A stretch of DNA of 64,000 nucleotides. Origin: Micrasema longulum. Taxonomy: Eukaryota; Arthropoda; Insecta; Trichoptera; Brachycentridae. The position numbers and the translations under genes were made by a program. Of this stretch, positions 1 to 11,130 are shown piece by piece. Location of the stretch: NCBI GenBank assembly GCA_022494885.1, contig JAGVSM010004008.1:20723-84722 (forward strand). Reading direction: 5' to 3'. The notes beneath the pieces were generated by a model. It searched no databases. It was not told the DNA's origin and saw only the letters and a program-made list of their open reading frames with translations. The first letter of the stretch is position 1. Each line of letters starts with the position of its first letter.

Positions 1-164
1 TAAACCTTTTTCAATTTTGTGCCCAAGAAAAGAGTACGCAGGGAATTTTACTACATCACTTTTTTTCAAAAAAAATCTGCAGCTAAAGCACATACAATTC
101 TTGCGGAGACTTACGATGGCCATGCTCTGTCGGAACATCACCGAACATTATCATCATCATCTCT

Positions 165-515
165 GCTCTGCATCCTTATCAGCTCAGTGTAGTGTGTTAT
201 GAGCTCCTCAAACCCAACGAAACCACCACGGGAGATCACTATCGGCTACAATTTATTCGTTTGAGTGGAGCATTGAAGGGAAAACTGCTGTAATACGAGG
301 AGAGACACCACAAAGTAATTTTGCAGCATGACAACGCTCGGCCGCATGTTGCAAGGTCAATCAAAACGCACTTGGAAACGCTCAAACGGAAAGTAGTCAT
401 ACCTCACCCGCCGTATTCGCAGGACATTGCTCCTTCTGATTACCACTTGTTCCGATCGATGACTCCTGGCCTGCCCGAGCAGCACATCTAGTCTTATGAA
501 GATGCCAAAAATGGC
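165..515 (+). pseudogene. Mariner-type transposase remnant
   Basis: Conceptual pieces YELLKPNETTTGDHYRLQFI, ILQHDNARPHVA and IPHPPYSQDIAPSDYHLF are the mariner catalytic-domain motifs (second and third Asp). Stops and shifts interrupt them, for example before YEERHH and after the LPEQH block. A dead copy. Confidence 0.82.
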
Positions 516-699
516 TCGACTTGAGGATAATATTATTATTACTAAACGTCAAACTACGCCTAGCGGCACAATTACGAAGCTCCTCTTGGTTACAGGACTG
601 CATTGATAGTAATACGTTTTTAAAATATAATAAATGTGAGTTAATATTATTTTTGCATTCCCAAAATCCAGTGAAAAGAAATAAATAGTTCAAAATTAT

Positions 700-900
700 A
701 AGGAATTTAGGGAAAGAATCTGATTGAGATCCACCAAAAACTAATGTTTATTGTTAACATTAAAATACAAACTTTTTTACATACCAATAATGAGTATCCC
801 CCAACTTTTGGTAGCATATGCATGCTCGTTGAATGCAGCCCTGGTGTAAATAAACAAACTCGGTAACTATGGGTACGTTTTAATGTCACTACCTTTAAAA
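700..900 (-). repeat. Dispersed repeat with conserved peptide, minus copy
   Basis: On the minus strand this reads HSYRVCLFTPGLHSTSMHML. A plus-strand copy at about 50262-50400 reads HSYQVCLFTPGLHSTRMHIL. The pair are diverged copies of the same element. I do not recognise the family. Confidence 0.6.
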
Positions 901-914
901 TATTATACTCCATA

Positions 915-1085
915 GGGCGTGAATTTTTTTTTTTGCACCACAACAGGCCAGGAGGCCCAATTATAGTGGTGAATTACATCACAGAACACCCAACCATTTT
1001 AATTTTTGTGTTCTCACCGGGAATCGAATCCGGAACCTTCCGTGTGTAAGTCAAGCATCTTGACCACTACACCACGGAGGCCGCC
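915..1085 (-). mobile_element. tRNA-derived SINE (family B), minus copy
   Basis: The reverse complement has a tRNA-like head (cctccgtggtgtagtgg, then ggttccggattcgattccc) and the tail ending cctcctggcctgttgtgg. Related copies lie at 30168-30340, 9790-9965 and 50762-50850. Confidence 0.75.
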
Positions 1086-1226
1086 GTCTATGTTTTAATA
1101 GTGATCGCAGAATAATATATTTTTAGTTGTCAGTAGTTGTGTCGTCACAAGATAGCTCATTTTATCAACGATTTTTGGTAATCAGATTTCCGTGTAAATT
1201 AATGCGTTTTTTCTCACTCTCCGCAG

Positions 1227-1357
1227 GTGTTCTCAGATTGGCATCCTACCAGAGTACTGCATGTGTGACAGGGAAGCCCAGATTCCGCCAGACTCCGACA
1301 AGGCTAGATTCTCCGCAGAGCTCGCCGTGCAACATATCAACCTACTGTTAGAAGAAT
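1227..1357 (+). CDS. Exon of left DUF229 gene: Cys-rich motif
   Basis: The acceptor is ctctccgcag and the donor gtaaga. It reads CSQIGILPEYCMC and continues to NLLLEE, matching the Cys-rich block of the right-hand paralogue (TCGQAGIEPHWCAC, exon 56474-56625). The exon ends with one base of a codon. Confidence 0.83.
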
Positions 1358-4300
1358 GTAAGATTTTTTCCTCCTATGTTAGTGGGGTTTGAACCACGGA
1401 CCCTTGATTTGTGAGTCCAAGACACTAGCCACAGGACCACCATTTTTATGTCCCGACTTAAATCATTACATTCATAAATATTATGACATATCAATATACA
1501 AAACACATAATAAAAATTTATCCATATAAATTATATTTGTGCATGACAGATAGAAAGCCATGTGAATGGTTCGACTTACATATTCCATTCTCAAAAAGTT
1601 CTCTGTCTTTGTAAAATATATATCCATCAATAAATAATCTATCTATTTCATTTCAGCCGTACATCATTTGAGAAATGGAGAGAAACGTAGATGCGCTACA
1701 CTCACTCTGGAGAAAATATCCTCGGCCTCCATGTCCATAAGAAACTTCTCCGCAGACAAGAGTGCGCTGCTCATCAGAGTGATGTTCAAGGTCTCCCCCA
1801 GCGGGGGGATGTTTGAGGCCGCGGTGGAATTTGGCTATCAAGTCCCCGCCGTCGTCTTAGGTGAGATAAACTATTTCTCTATTGCTTTTACAAAAACAGA
1901 TAGTCGTCGACTTACGATCGTAATCGTCTGTTTCGATAAACACGTCGTAAGTCAACTTTTGCAATCCAATGGTTTCTTTTTTAAGTTTGTCAGTTTTAAT
2001 CAGTTTCATTTATCGGGATTCTCTGTTTTTTTTTTATCTATCTTTTTTTCTTGGTAAGTTGAGATATTGACATTTTTATCTTTGTTTACAACTCAGAAGG
2101 GCTTAAAAAACGCTTGGAGTGCTATGGTCATGTTTAGTGCAGGCACTACAACCAATCGCAGATTGTGGCCTTGAAGTCAAACAGTTGATCATCAATGGTT
2201 GTAGTCTTGAACAGTCGGTAAACTAAAATTGTAAAGTTTAACAGTTGATCAACAAAGGCCGTAAAGTTAAACAGTCAATCAACAAAGGTCATAAAGTTAA
2301 ACAGTAGATCAGCAATGGTTGTAAGTTGTAAACTTGAACAGTCGATAAACTAAAATTGCAAATATTATGTTAATAAAATTTGTATAAAACCACTCACCGA
2401 CTTATCTGTCTACCGGTTTAAAATTGCAAAGTTTAACAGTTGATTAACAAAAGTCGTAAAGTTGAACAGTCTATCAACAATGGTTGTAAACTTGAACAGT
2501 TAATTTAAAAAACGAAAATAAAAATGGTATCACTTTTCTATTGCATCACTAAAAACAACTGTCATATAAGGTCGCGGCAACTGTTTCGCACTTTTGTGTC
2601 AACTTTTTAAACCACCTTTTTTATAACTTTTAATATTATATATCATACTTTTATTACTTTATTATTATACTTTTTTTTTTAAATATATATTTTTCTTTTA
2701 TTGCTTATGATTCATAACTTTTATTTTTTAATATTGTTACATTTTTAAACTTTATGCATCGTGGCAATTTATTGATATGAAGACTGTATTGTGCTTTACA
2801 GCGTGTCATGATTTCTAACATGTCAATATGACGTTTTTGTTCGAATGAAAACTAATCCTCAAGGACATAGACATGTTCTGAGCCCTCAAAAATGATGACA
2901 CTTAACTCATGCCCAAACGCCCAATGCGTATTTAGCCATTCTTCGACCGCCAGCTAGGCGTGGCATTTAGAATGCACGCCGGCTGCGGCACTGTTTTTAG
3001 GATATTTTGGCTTTTCAACATGTCAATGCTTTTCAACCATATGTTTTCAACATATAAAATGACAGGCGTCGTGGCGCAGTTGGTAAGACGGCCGACTGTG
3101 AAACTGGCGTCGCAGGCTCGATTCCCGCCAGTTGTAAGAAAAAAATCCATGCAAGATTTTCTTCTCAATTGGTCTGGGTGTTGTGGTGAATTTTTCACTA
3201 CCTCCTTCCATATCCCCTCTTTCCCACCTGCTGACAAGCCTCTAAAATAGAGACTTAGCGGGTTATTCCTTTTTTAAAATTTTTTTTTTAAATACTGAAA
3301 AAATTTTAACGTAAAACCGGGACGGGGAAAAATGTAAAAAACCAGGAAATATCTTTTTTTTTACACTTTCAAAGTAATAAAGGTCTATAAAATACTGTCC
3401 AGTAAAAAAAAAACATTCGCTAATTATTAGTAGCATAAAAAATACTTTTAAATTTGTAATTTTGAATTCCCGCAAAAACGGTCATTTCATTGGCCACGCC
3501 CCTAACACATCACGATTCTTGTTTATTTGTTACTGCCATTGAAATTTGTGAAGAACAATTTCATGAATCTAGTTTTTCTACTAACATATTTTTATTGAAT
3601 TTCTTCTTTACATTTTTATGTATGAAAACATTTCTCTACAATATCCATATTGATTTTGAAAACACAATTAATTATTCTAAATCCATTTCCCATATTTTTA
3701 TCGGTAATCGTAGTATGTGATATTTCCCTATTGGGGGGAGCATTTGTATGAGAATGTATGAAGAAAAATGGGACCTGAACATTTCGGGGTAAAAACCGAG
3801 AAAATGTACAATTGAGGAACATAATGACGTCTAAATAAGGTTTTTCTGCACTACCATCATGTTTCAAATGTCTCTAATTCAAATCTTGTAATAACACCTC
3901 ATTTTTTCTCTCTCATACAGGGAAATTAGAATGAAGTGAAAGTACCCCCCATGTTTTTTTTATTAATTAAATAAACTACTGTAAGGGTTTTATTAAAAGC
4001 CTTTTATATGGTGCTTGATTATTATTTGCGCAGCAACAAAATTGAAATCATTATCAATGCAATATTATGTATCTTTTTTGGGTGATACCGTGTATGTTGG
4101 ATTTGATCCGACGTTTCGGCTACCATTGCAGGAGCCATCTTCAGGGAAAACTGTGTGTTTTATAGAAAAATGTATGTGTTTATGTACTAGTAATTTGTAC
4201 CGTGTCACAGTCAGCAGTAGGCACATTTCTAGTTTTGTAGGAAAGAATAATTATGTTTATGTACTAGTAATTTGTACTGTGTCGCAGCCGGCAGTAGGCA

Positions 4301-4771
4301 CATTTCTATTCGTTTTCGTCATATGTAGTGCTGGGAACCATGTTGAATTTAATTTAAGCCCGTCGTCTTTGTTTATATTATTTGGATGTCTGTGTATTTC
4401 TGTAATTGCCTCTTTTATTATTTGTGTACTATAATTACTAGGTTTATGTAGAATTTTTGGTTCAAAGGCAAAAAAATGTCCTGTGTCTATATAGTGTTCC
4501 GCTATTGCGGATTTGTCTGGTTGCGAAACGGCGGATCAAATCCAACATACACGGTATCACCCAAAAAAGATACATAATATTGATAACAATGACCGTGAAA
4601 ACCTTCGCACCTAATTATCAATGCAATATAAATATAGTAAAAGTGTTTTTTACTTTTTAAAATATTGTACATATTTCTTTTGCAGGTGATATAAATAGGA
4701 TCAACAAATATGGCAGTCAGCCCGACTGCATAGGCCACGAGACACTGAGACTGTACTGTTTCTGTCGTTGA
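1227..4771 (+). CDS. DUF229 sulfatase-like protein, 3' part (three exons; 5' end outside window)
   Basis: Joined exons 1227-1357, 1657-1860 and 4686-4771 encode the C-terminal end of a protein of the DUF229 family, which belongs to the alkaline-phosphatase/sulfatase superfamily; its substrate is not established. Visible family signatures are a Cys-rich motif C-x(2)-IGILPEYCMC, the segment RRCATLTLEKI, a SPSGGMFEAAV strand, and the terminal motif INRINKYG...C...LYCFCR followed by TGA. Junction phases agree: T|CC at 1357/1657 and G|GT at 1860/4686, all with AG acceptors and GT donors. The first exon starts in mid-codon (G|TGT), so upstream exons must lie left of the window. The same C-terminal blocks occur in the minus-strand gene at 52.4-62.7 kb, so the two are paralogues. 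Family assignment is from recognised motifs; enzymatic activity is not implied. Confidence 0.85.
1370..1445 (-). repeat. tRNA-like SINE fragment
   Basis: The stretch ggggtttgaaccacggaccc followed by gtgagtccaagacactagcc resembles a reverse-oriented tRNA T-arm and anticodon region with no complete tRNA fold. It lies in the intron just after a sulfatase exon. Confidence 0.45.
1657..1860 (+). CDS. Exon of left DUF229 gene: RRCATLTLEKI to SGGMFEAAV
   Basis: The acceptor is catttcag and the donor gtgaga. It reads SVHHLRNGEKRRCATLTLEK, then SPSGGMFEAAV, then PAVVL. It matches two separate exons of the right-hand paralogue (RCAELYVDKV at 55.1 kb and GASLFEASL at 52.5 kb), so an intron present there is absent here. 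Confidence 0.85.
2165..2515 (+). repeat. Degenerate tandem repeat, unit about 31 bp
   Basis: Repeated variants of gtaaagttaaacagtcaatc followed by aacaaaggtc or atggttgt occur roughly every 30 bases, with one interruption around 2360-2410. It lies in the large last intron of the left DUF229 gene. Confidence 0.8.
3062..3258 (+). mobile_element. tRNA-derived SINE (family A)
   Basis: A box A-like segment (gtggcgcagttggtaagacg) and a box B-like segment (gctcgattcccgcc) are followed by a non-tRNA body ending in ctgctgacaagcctctaaaa. A near-identical inverted copy is at 38676-38860 and a head-only fragment at 26147-26185. Confidence 0.85.
4061..4581. mobile_element. Element with 50-bp perfect terminal inverted repeats
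   Basis: 4061-4110 and 4532-4581 are exact reverse complements, with weaker pairing for about 10 further bases inward. The interior has an internal direct duplication of about 55 bp (4177 and 4254, offset 77). The motif gcaggagccatcttcaggg next to the repeat resembles ends seen in Penelope-like elements; that is a weak guess. It lies 105 bp upstream of the terminal exon of the left DUF229 gene. Confidence 0.85.
4686..4771 (+). CDS. Terminal exon of left DUF229 gene
   Basis: This 86-base exon follows acceptor tcttttgcag. In the phase set by the previous exon it reads GDINRINKYGSQPDC, then LRLYCFCR and TGA (4769-4771). The right-hand paralogue ends DVSRINKYGEQARC...KYCYC, which confirms the assignment. 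It is too short for ORF calling. Confidence 0.87.
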
Positions 4772-6154
4772 CCATACTGCTGAGTGTAACACCATCTACA
4801 CCGCTCAAAATTTCTGATTCTAATCATTTCACATTGATATTAGATAAAATTTTGTAATAGATTTGATATTTTTGTCATTTTGTATGACATAGAAAAAAGA
4901 AAACATTGTATTTGCGTTACTATTATACAGATATTGTTCTAGATAGTTAAATTTAGACACTTGCTCGTCAGAAATGAACACATTCTTAAACAGTTTTGAC
5001 AGAAGCACAGTTATAAAATGTATAGATATTATTCTGCCGCGTTATACTACCGTGTCATACTGTCTTGTAGAATAGCACATGCTATGCTAAAATGCGGTGT
5101 CAGTTTTTAATATATTAAGGGGGGATGTAAAAAATATTGTATTTAATGAATATTCATTTAAACACATTTACCAGCTGATATTTTCCTCTGCAAAATAACC
5201 AAAACTAATATCTATAATAAAACATTAAAACTGATATCTTTTACTTGTGTTAAAATTAAGCGCAGTTTGTTTTAATTGGTAATTTAATTTGTACAAATGT
5301 GCCATATTTTTAGTTCTGTATTTATAATTTATAACTTTTAAAATTAGTGTACCTCAAGATTAGCTATGCTGAAATGAATTTTTTTTTTTTCGTGTGCTTG
5401 TTTTAAACGAAAACACATTGACTGCTGTGAATTATACCAACTAAGATTTACCTTATTTGCACAAGACACTGCATCCACATTGTTATTTTAGTCAATTAGT
5501 ATTTCAATATAGAAAAATGACTGCCAAATTTCAATATTTGGGTATGCCATGGTAATGCTAATATTTGTTTTTATCGCAAAGAAAACAATCTTATTAAACT
5601 ATGTTTTTTTTTGTATGGGAGTTGCATTTTTTTACCTTATAATGTACACGGTTTATATTTACTTCAAAGGGATATTTATTTTTTTGATATGTTTATAATA
5701 TGTAAGAATCTGCTGGGATGTTTCGGCTGTGGCCTGTTTTAGGAGCTTCTCCTCATTTGCTCTAGTGACGAGGAAACCACAGAAAACTCATTAGAAGAAG
5801 GCGGCTGTTTTCATTTCCCAAAACACCTTCCGATCCACTCGAAGAGTGTTGGGCATTTGGTGTCCTGTTATCATTGATACCTTTTATTGCCTTTACTATA
5901 TCTATCATGTATAATATTACCTCTCTTGACAAGTCCTTGTGACTACTCACCACATGAACATCGTGTAAATCTTCATTTAGACTTCGCGCCTCCAGTTGCT
6001 TTCTCTGTAAACTAAAAAAGGGGCAATGCATCAACAGTGATTGAGGTTTTAAATACGCATGTGTTTAAACTTATATTATTTACTTTCTTATTAGAAATAC
6101 AGTATAATCCACTTATTGTGATCACTATAGAATATATTACTTTTGATAACAATA
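4772..6154. other. Gene-free AT-rich stretch
   Basis: No exon recognised. 5700-6030 holds a repeat fragment also seen near 34030-34170 (gaggaaaccac..., then gtgttgggcatttgg or gtgttcggcgttt). The rest, probably 3' UTR and intergenic DNA, shows nothing identifiable. Confidence 0.5.
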
Positions 6155-6730
6155 AAGCTATGGTTTCCTAAGGGGGTGGTGCCGTCATCCAGCGGTGGAT
6201 GATGCCATTAAAACGTCTGTACAAATCAGATAGCGCAGGTTTCCTAGAGAGAATGTCAAACAGCAGTGTCGTCACAGTTTCAAAACGTTTTTTCTCATGT
6301 AGCAGTGAATGTTTTTGGGTCTGTAAATGAATGCAAACGTAATTTGGACTATCAAAAATGACGAAACTTTTATTAATTTTGTAAGATATTCAAGAAAATT
6401 TTGAAATTTCCCCTAAATCTTAAAATCCACACTCTGTAACATCATTTTTTAAACATCTCGCTTTCCTCCAAACGATAGTTTTCAACTTCCAATGACTTCT
6501 CATCTTCCAAATATGTCTTCCAATAATGCTTGCCCATTTTCCACCGCAGTACATCTCAGTTTTATGAAAATAAGATAGTAAAATTAGTTGATCATGGTAG
6601 CTAGATGCACCGCTCTCTTTAAGTTAACATCTCCGGTCACGGTTATGACAGCCATCTTGTTACGCCCACCGCATCACGGCATATCACGGCTACTAGATAA
6701 CAGCACCGCTTTCTTAGGAAACCATAGCTT
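6155..6730. mobile_element. Non-autonomous DNA element with inverted ends
   Basis: Left end aagctatggtttcctaag is the exact reverse complement of the right end cttaggaaaccatagctt (18 bp), with further partial pairing (gtggtgccgtcatcc against gcggtgctgttatc). The interior is non-coding. Class not determined. Confidence 0.78.
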
Positions 6731-8490
6731 AACTGTTTCATAACATTAAGCCGAGGATTGAAAATATATACATATTCACAAACCTTGCTGAACCAAAATA
6801 TATATTCACAAATATTGCTAAACCAAAATATTAATGCCGACTCAACTTCCTTGTCTTAACTCGATCATTGGAAATTAAAAAAACTGCTTTATTTTTTTAA
6901 GTTTTGCATGAAAGAGAGTGCAAAATTGTTAAGGACAGCTACATTCCGTTGGCGCATTTTAGACAACTTATTGAAGCGCTTAAATTTTCCTCTTTTATCA
7001 AAAAAAAAAATTATACAAAATTAATTTAAGAGTCCTCCTCACTAGGGGAACCTGTTCTAAGCAGGACTATGTTTATAAGTGATTATTTATATATAGATGG
7101 TTTGAGGACCGACTATGATAACAATAACCGATTGATAACATTAACTGCGATTCTAATATTCGGATTCTACTGTATTTGTTTTTATTAAATAGAAAACAAC
7201 CTTATATTCTGTGATAAAGGTTTTAAATTTACTTACAACATATCCCAAACTCTACGAGGCCGAGAGCCCTGTGTTGAGTTGGGATTCAACATAATGGAAA
7301 GTGGAAATAAATTATGTATTTAATATTACATTATTACCTTTCTTGTCATTAGAAATATTATCGATATTTCTGCTAGCCTTATTATTATTTTGTTCTTATT
7401 AATTTTAGTAATGATTATTACATAGTTTTGTTCATTTTTGTACTGATTTTAGTCTATTTTTTTGCTCTTAAATATATTTAGTCCATTCAAAAAAATTTTG
7501 GTAAGATTAACTTTTATTGAAGTTTTACATACGCATTTCAACTGTTCACGGTGTCTGGATATAATATTTACATATTATATAAGTTGTTTCTTTTAAAAGT
7601 GAAAGTAGTCAAAGTGGAAAAGTTTATATTTTGGCTTCATAAGAGGCTAAAAATGGTCTTCGTAAGAGTTAATTTATTTACTTTGGAAACCACATTGGTC
7701 GGAAAATGGCACAAATTCTTGTGGATGATTTGACCCAAGAAATATTGTGTCGTATAATACACAATTTGAACGAAATCTGTGATTAAATTCAATAACCAAA
7801 CATATACCAAAAACCAATTTGTCTTTTTAAAAATTCAACTCGTTTGTTTAATTCAATCCAATAACACGACTTGCTATTTTTAAACATGGCATTGCTCAAA
7901 TAATCGTAGTATAATTCTATTTGTTTTGAATGACTGTTTATTTAGTCAATTCTTCAATCGATCTCTTTAGGCAATCTATTAATTATTTACAATAAATGAG
8001 ATAATATTCATTTCTGACTGTCATTTCACTGCTACATCTAGGTCTTCCTTATGATGCAAACTGAATGTTATTATTTTTGATGTAATAATTTTTGATAACA
8101 TTGTTATACCTATTCTGTATTTAACTTTTGATAAACATACTTCCTATTTTAAACTGGTTGAATCTTGATTCGTGAATATACAAATGTATTTATTTGGGAA
8201 CTGACAAAATAATATCCTCTTCCTATGTCTTTCCTAAAGTCTTTTTAATATCGGATTGCTAATAACTCCTATATCTTTCTAGTCACTATACTAAAAACAA
8301 AACACATTTAAGTAGATTATTTAAATTGCCTAAGTATTTATTGTCACTAAAATTTAAAGTTACAATTGTTGTATTATTATTATCTGTGAAATGTATCGTC
8401 GAAAACGTATTATACCACCCGTTAAAAGTTTAAAATTCACACAAGCCTATTTTTTTAAATGTTATTTTTTATTGTTAAGGATATTATTAC
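6731..8490. other. Gene-free AT-rich stretch
   Basis: AT-rich intergenic sequence with no recognisable exon, RNA gene or element. Short ORFs here have no family features. Confidence 0.5.
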
Positions 8491-8494
8491 ATTA

Positions 8495-8875
8495 ATTCTA
8501 AGCAAGCAACTTAAAGCTGATACGCTTAAATCTATTTTAACGAAAGTTAGTTATTGGCGCACTTGAATTTTTCCCAAACAAATCTAGTTCATTTTTGAAC
8601 CTATTGAGACTTTATATTGAGATCAGCTCCTATGGGAGCTTATTCCAACCATCAACAACCCTATTGCTCAGGAAATGCTTCCGTGGATTTAGATTGAATC
8701 TCATTTTCTCCAGCCTGAGACTGTGGCCTCGTAAATGAGCATCTTGTTTAAGTTTGAACATGGTATCCAAATTTGGGCAACCATAGTGACTGAGTATCTT
8801 GTATGTCTCTATCAGGTCACCCTTTCGCCGTTCTTGAAGCGTTGTGAAAAGAAGTCAATACTGACCCTTTATAGG
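8495..8875 (-). pseudogene. LINE 3' fragment (CR1/L2-like C-terminus), minus copy
   Basis: The reverse complement matches the plus copy at 61960-62425 through both the end of the reverse-transcriptase ORF (LRGHSLRLEK, LSNRVVDGWNKLP) and the 3' UTR (cgccaacaactaactttc). Frameshifts are present. Confidence 0.75.
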
Positions 8876-8879
8876 ATAC

Positions 8880-9395
8880 CTAAAACAATGTGGTAATAAA
8901 TATGCCACCAGAATTGTGGTATTTATTTTCTAATATTTTGTATTAATAATAAGTTTTATTTCACAGTAGTATCGTAATGATGTACACTGGTAAATCAGTC
9001 TTCCACTCAGATTTTTCAAATGTAATAGGTTTATTATCTTAAAAGGTTTTCAAGACATAAATCAACACCACAAAATATGTGTCCTATGAAAGGTTAATGA
9101 TCAGATTTGTCTCACTTTACAATTATTTTACTGTGTTCCAAAGTTATTTATAATAGTCACTTCCAATTCCAAAGTGTGTATTTTGTAAGTATTTCATAAA
9201 TTAACAAGCATGTAAATTTGCATTATGATTTTATTCTGTATGTAATCATCTTGTGGTGCCTTTTGTAGAGAAACTGCACTGAGTTTAATGTATTCGGTAT
9301 TCAAATTGTGTAAATAAGTGTGTAATAGAAATAAAATATATTTTTAAAATTTCTGTCCTTTATTTTAAATCTTTTATATGTCACGAGAGTCATAT
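8880..9395. other. Repeat-derived gene-free stretch
   Basis: Part of 8870-9080 is shared in reverse orientation with about 48220-48430 (tggtatttattttctaat, then acactggtaaatcagtcttc). Nothing coding is seen. Confidence 0.5.
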
Positions 9396-9399
9396 ATAT

Positions 9400-9655
9400 T
9401 AATCGTGCAGCACAATTGAAATGGCAGCTGGCAGGACACTCGGCGAAGACAAAATGAAAACAGGTGGACACCCAAAATAATACATTTTAGACTGTGGGCA
9501 AATAAAAGAGGTGTTGGAATGCCGCAAAAAAAAGGCCCGATATTGCAGCAGGAAGAGCCTGGATGGAAAAAGCGGGGGACAGAAAAGAGTGGAAACGTTT
9601 GGGAGAGGCCTATATCCAGCAGTGGAGGGAACAAGACTGAAAAAGAAAAAAAGGA
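9400..9655 (+). pseudogene. LINE C-terminal fragment
   Basis: One frame with two or three stops reads AAQLKWQLAGHSAKTK, then AGRAWMEKAGDRKEWKRLGE and AYIQQW. This is the classic C-terminal end of insect LINE reverse-transcriptase ORFs. Confidence 0.72.
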
Positions 9656-9789
9656 CAGTTTAATAGCCATTGATGATATTTTTGTCAATTAAAAACAAAA
9701 ACAAAGCCTAATATGTAAAGAACTTAATTTTCAGTTGAAAAAAAAATCAGCTTTCCATCTTAGTACGCCGTCCATTCAGCCAGGTTAAT

Positions 9790-9965
9790 TTTATTCTTTT
9801 TTTGCCCCACCCAGTATTATTTTTGAATACCCAGAGTATTAAGACTTGAGAAAAATCACATTAAATGTTTGTGTTCTCACTGGGAATCGAACTCCGAACC
9901 TTCCGTGCGTGAGTCATGTATCATAGCTATTACACCATTCTGGCTGTCATTTATTTATTTACTTA
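9790..9965 (-). mobile_element. tRNA-derived SINE (family B), minus copy
   Basis: Carries gtgttctcactgggaatcga and accttccgtgcgtgagtc, the same box B region as the copy at 915-1085, but more diverged and lacking a clean tail. Confidence 0.6.
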
Positions 9966-10856
9966 TAAACAGTTTATTACGCATTTTTTGAGACGTAAGT
10001 CCTAACTCCATGGGACCAAAAGTCTTGTGTTTAGTTGGGACGAACAATTATTTGGCACATACATACGAGTATATCACCACAAATTACATAGGATCAGAAA
10101 CATAATAATATTTTTTTTCAAATAAATATATGGCACATCAATATGTAAACAGCAAACTCAAACATTTGGTTTACATTTTTAAAAAAAGAGAGAGGAAAAA
10201 GGGTGGTCATATATCCGGAAAATCATTGACGAGTTTCCCACTCGAATCCCACCTGCTAGGAAAAATCCAGTCCTTAACTACTCTCTTGCAAGTAGTTTTT
10301 GTCCTCGAGAGCTTAATACGGTCATTAATGATTATAGTGTTGCTCACTCACAGATTAGAGATCCAAGGATCGAACAGTGCTCCCCCTAATGAGGAAGTTC
10401 AGTTCTGCAGGAGATTTTTTATATAAAAAATGATTTCTTAGACGTGGTAAAAATTAGAACATTCAATTATACAGTGAACTAGCTCAAAAATGTATGAAAA
10501 AATCAATAAAAACTAACTACTTTGAATTACTTCACAAGTTCTTCTGAATCAGCCAATGATAGAATGTTGTGATTGATTTTCAGTCACCGAGAAGCCAACT
10601 AAACAATCAGCAGACGCCACTGGTGGAGAAAGATCATAGCACTGATAATACGATCCACATTCTTTTTTAATAATTTACGCTTATTTTGATGGTCTATTAA
10701 CAAATAACAAAAATATATTTAAAAAACACCGAACTTGCTCATTTTCATTTTCTAGCAGAACTCACTGTATTACCTATTATTTATTGAAATTTAGGGTAAA
10801 TCACAAAAATGCAAATTTCTATTTATTTATTTTTTAAATACATTACTGGATATAAG

Positions 10857-11130
10857 TCCATGAGGGGTCTAAATGCAAAACCGCCACTGTCTATAATCAA
10901 TGTTTTTGGGAAGACCAACAAAACCAGCAGCAAAAAAATATAAATATCTATTTTAAGTTAAATGTGCAACTTGTGCATGGTATAGCAGATAGCAAAAGGA
11001 CAATTCTATTTAAGTTGAATGTGCACATTGAACCACAAAGAAATGGTAATTTGGCTACTGGTTTTGTTGGTCTTCCCAAAAACAGTGATCATGGACAGTG
11101 GCAGTTTTGCATTTAGCCCCCTCACATAGG
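10857..11130. mobile_element. Foldback element with about 75-bp inverted repeats
   Basis: The arms at 10857-10930 and 11054-11130 are inverted copies (taaatgcaaaaccgccactg and tttttgggaagaccaacaaa against their complements) with few mismatches. The spacer of about 120 bp contains two copies of ttaagttaaatgtgca-type sequence. Confidence 0.85.

Noticed and set aside
2165..2515. CRISPR-like periodic repeat
   Set aside because: Units are degenerate and contiguous without unique spacers, and the context is eukaryotic.
3062..3150. Possible tRNA gene (box A and box B present)
   Set aside because: The same head is followed by the same non-tRNA body in an inverted copy at 38676-38860, so it is a SINE.
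4015..4434. 139-codon ORF with hydrophobic segments
   Set aside because: It lies inside the inverted-repeat element and includes its direct duplication; no recognisable domain.
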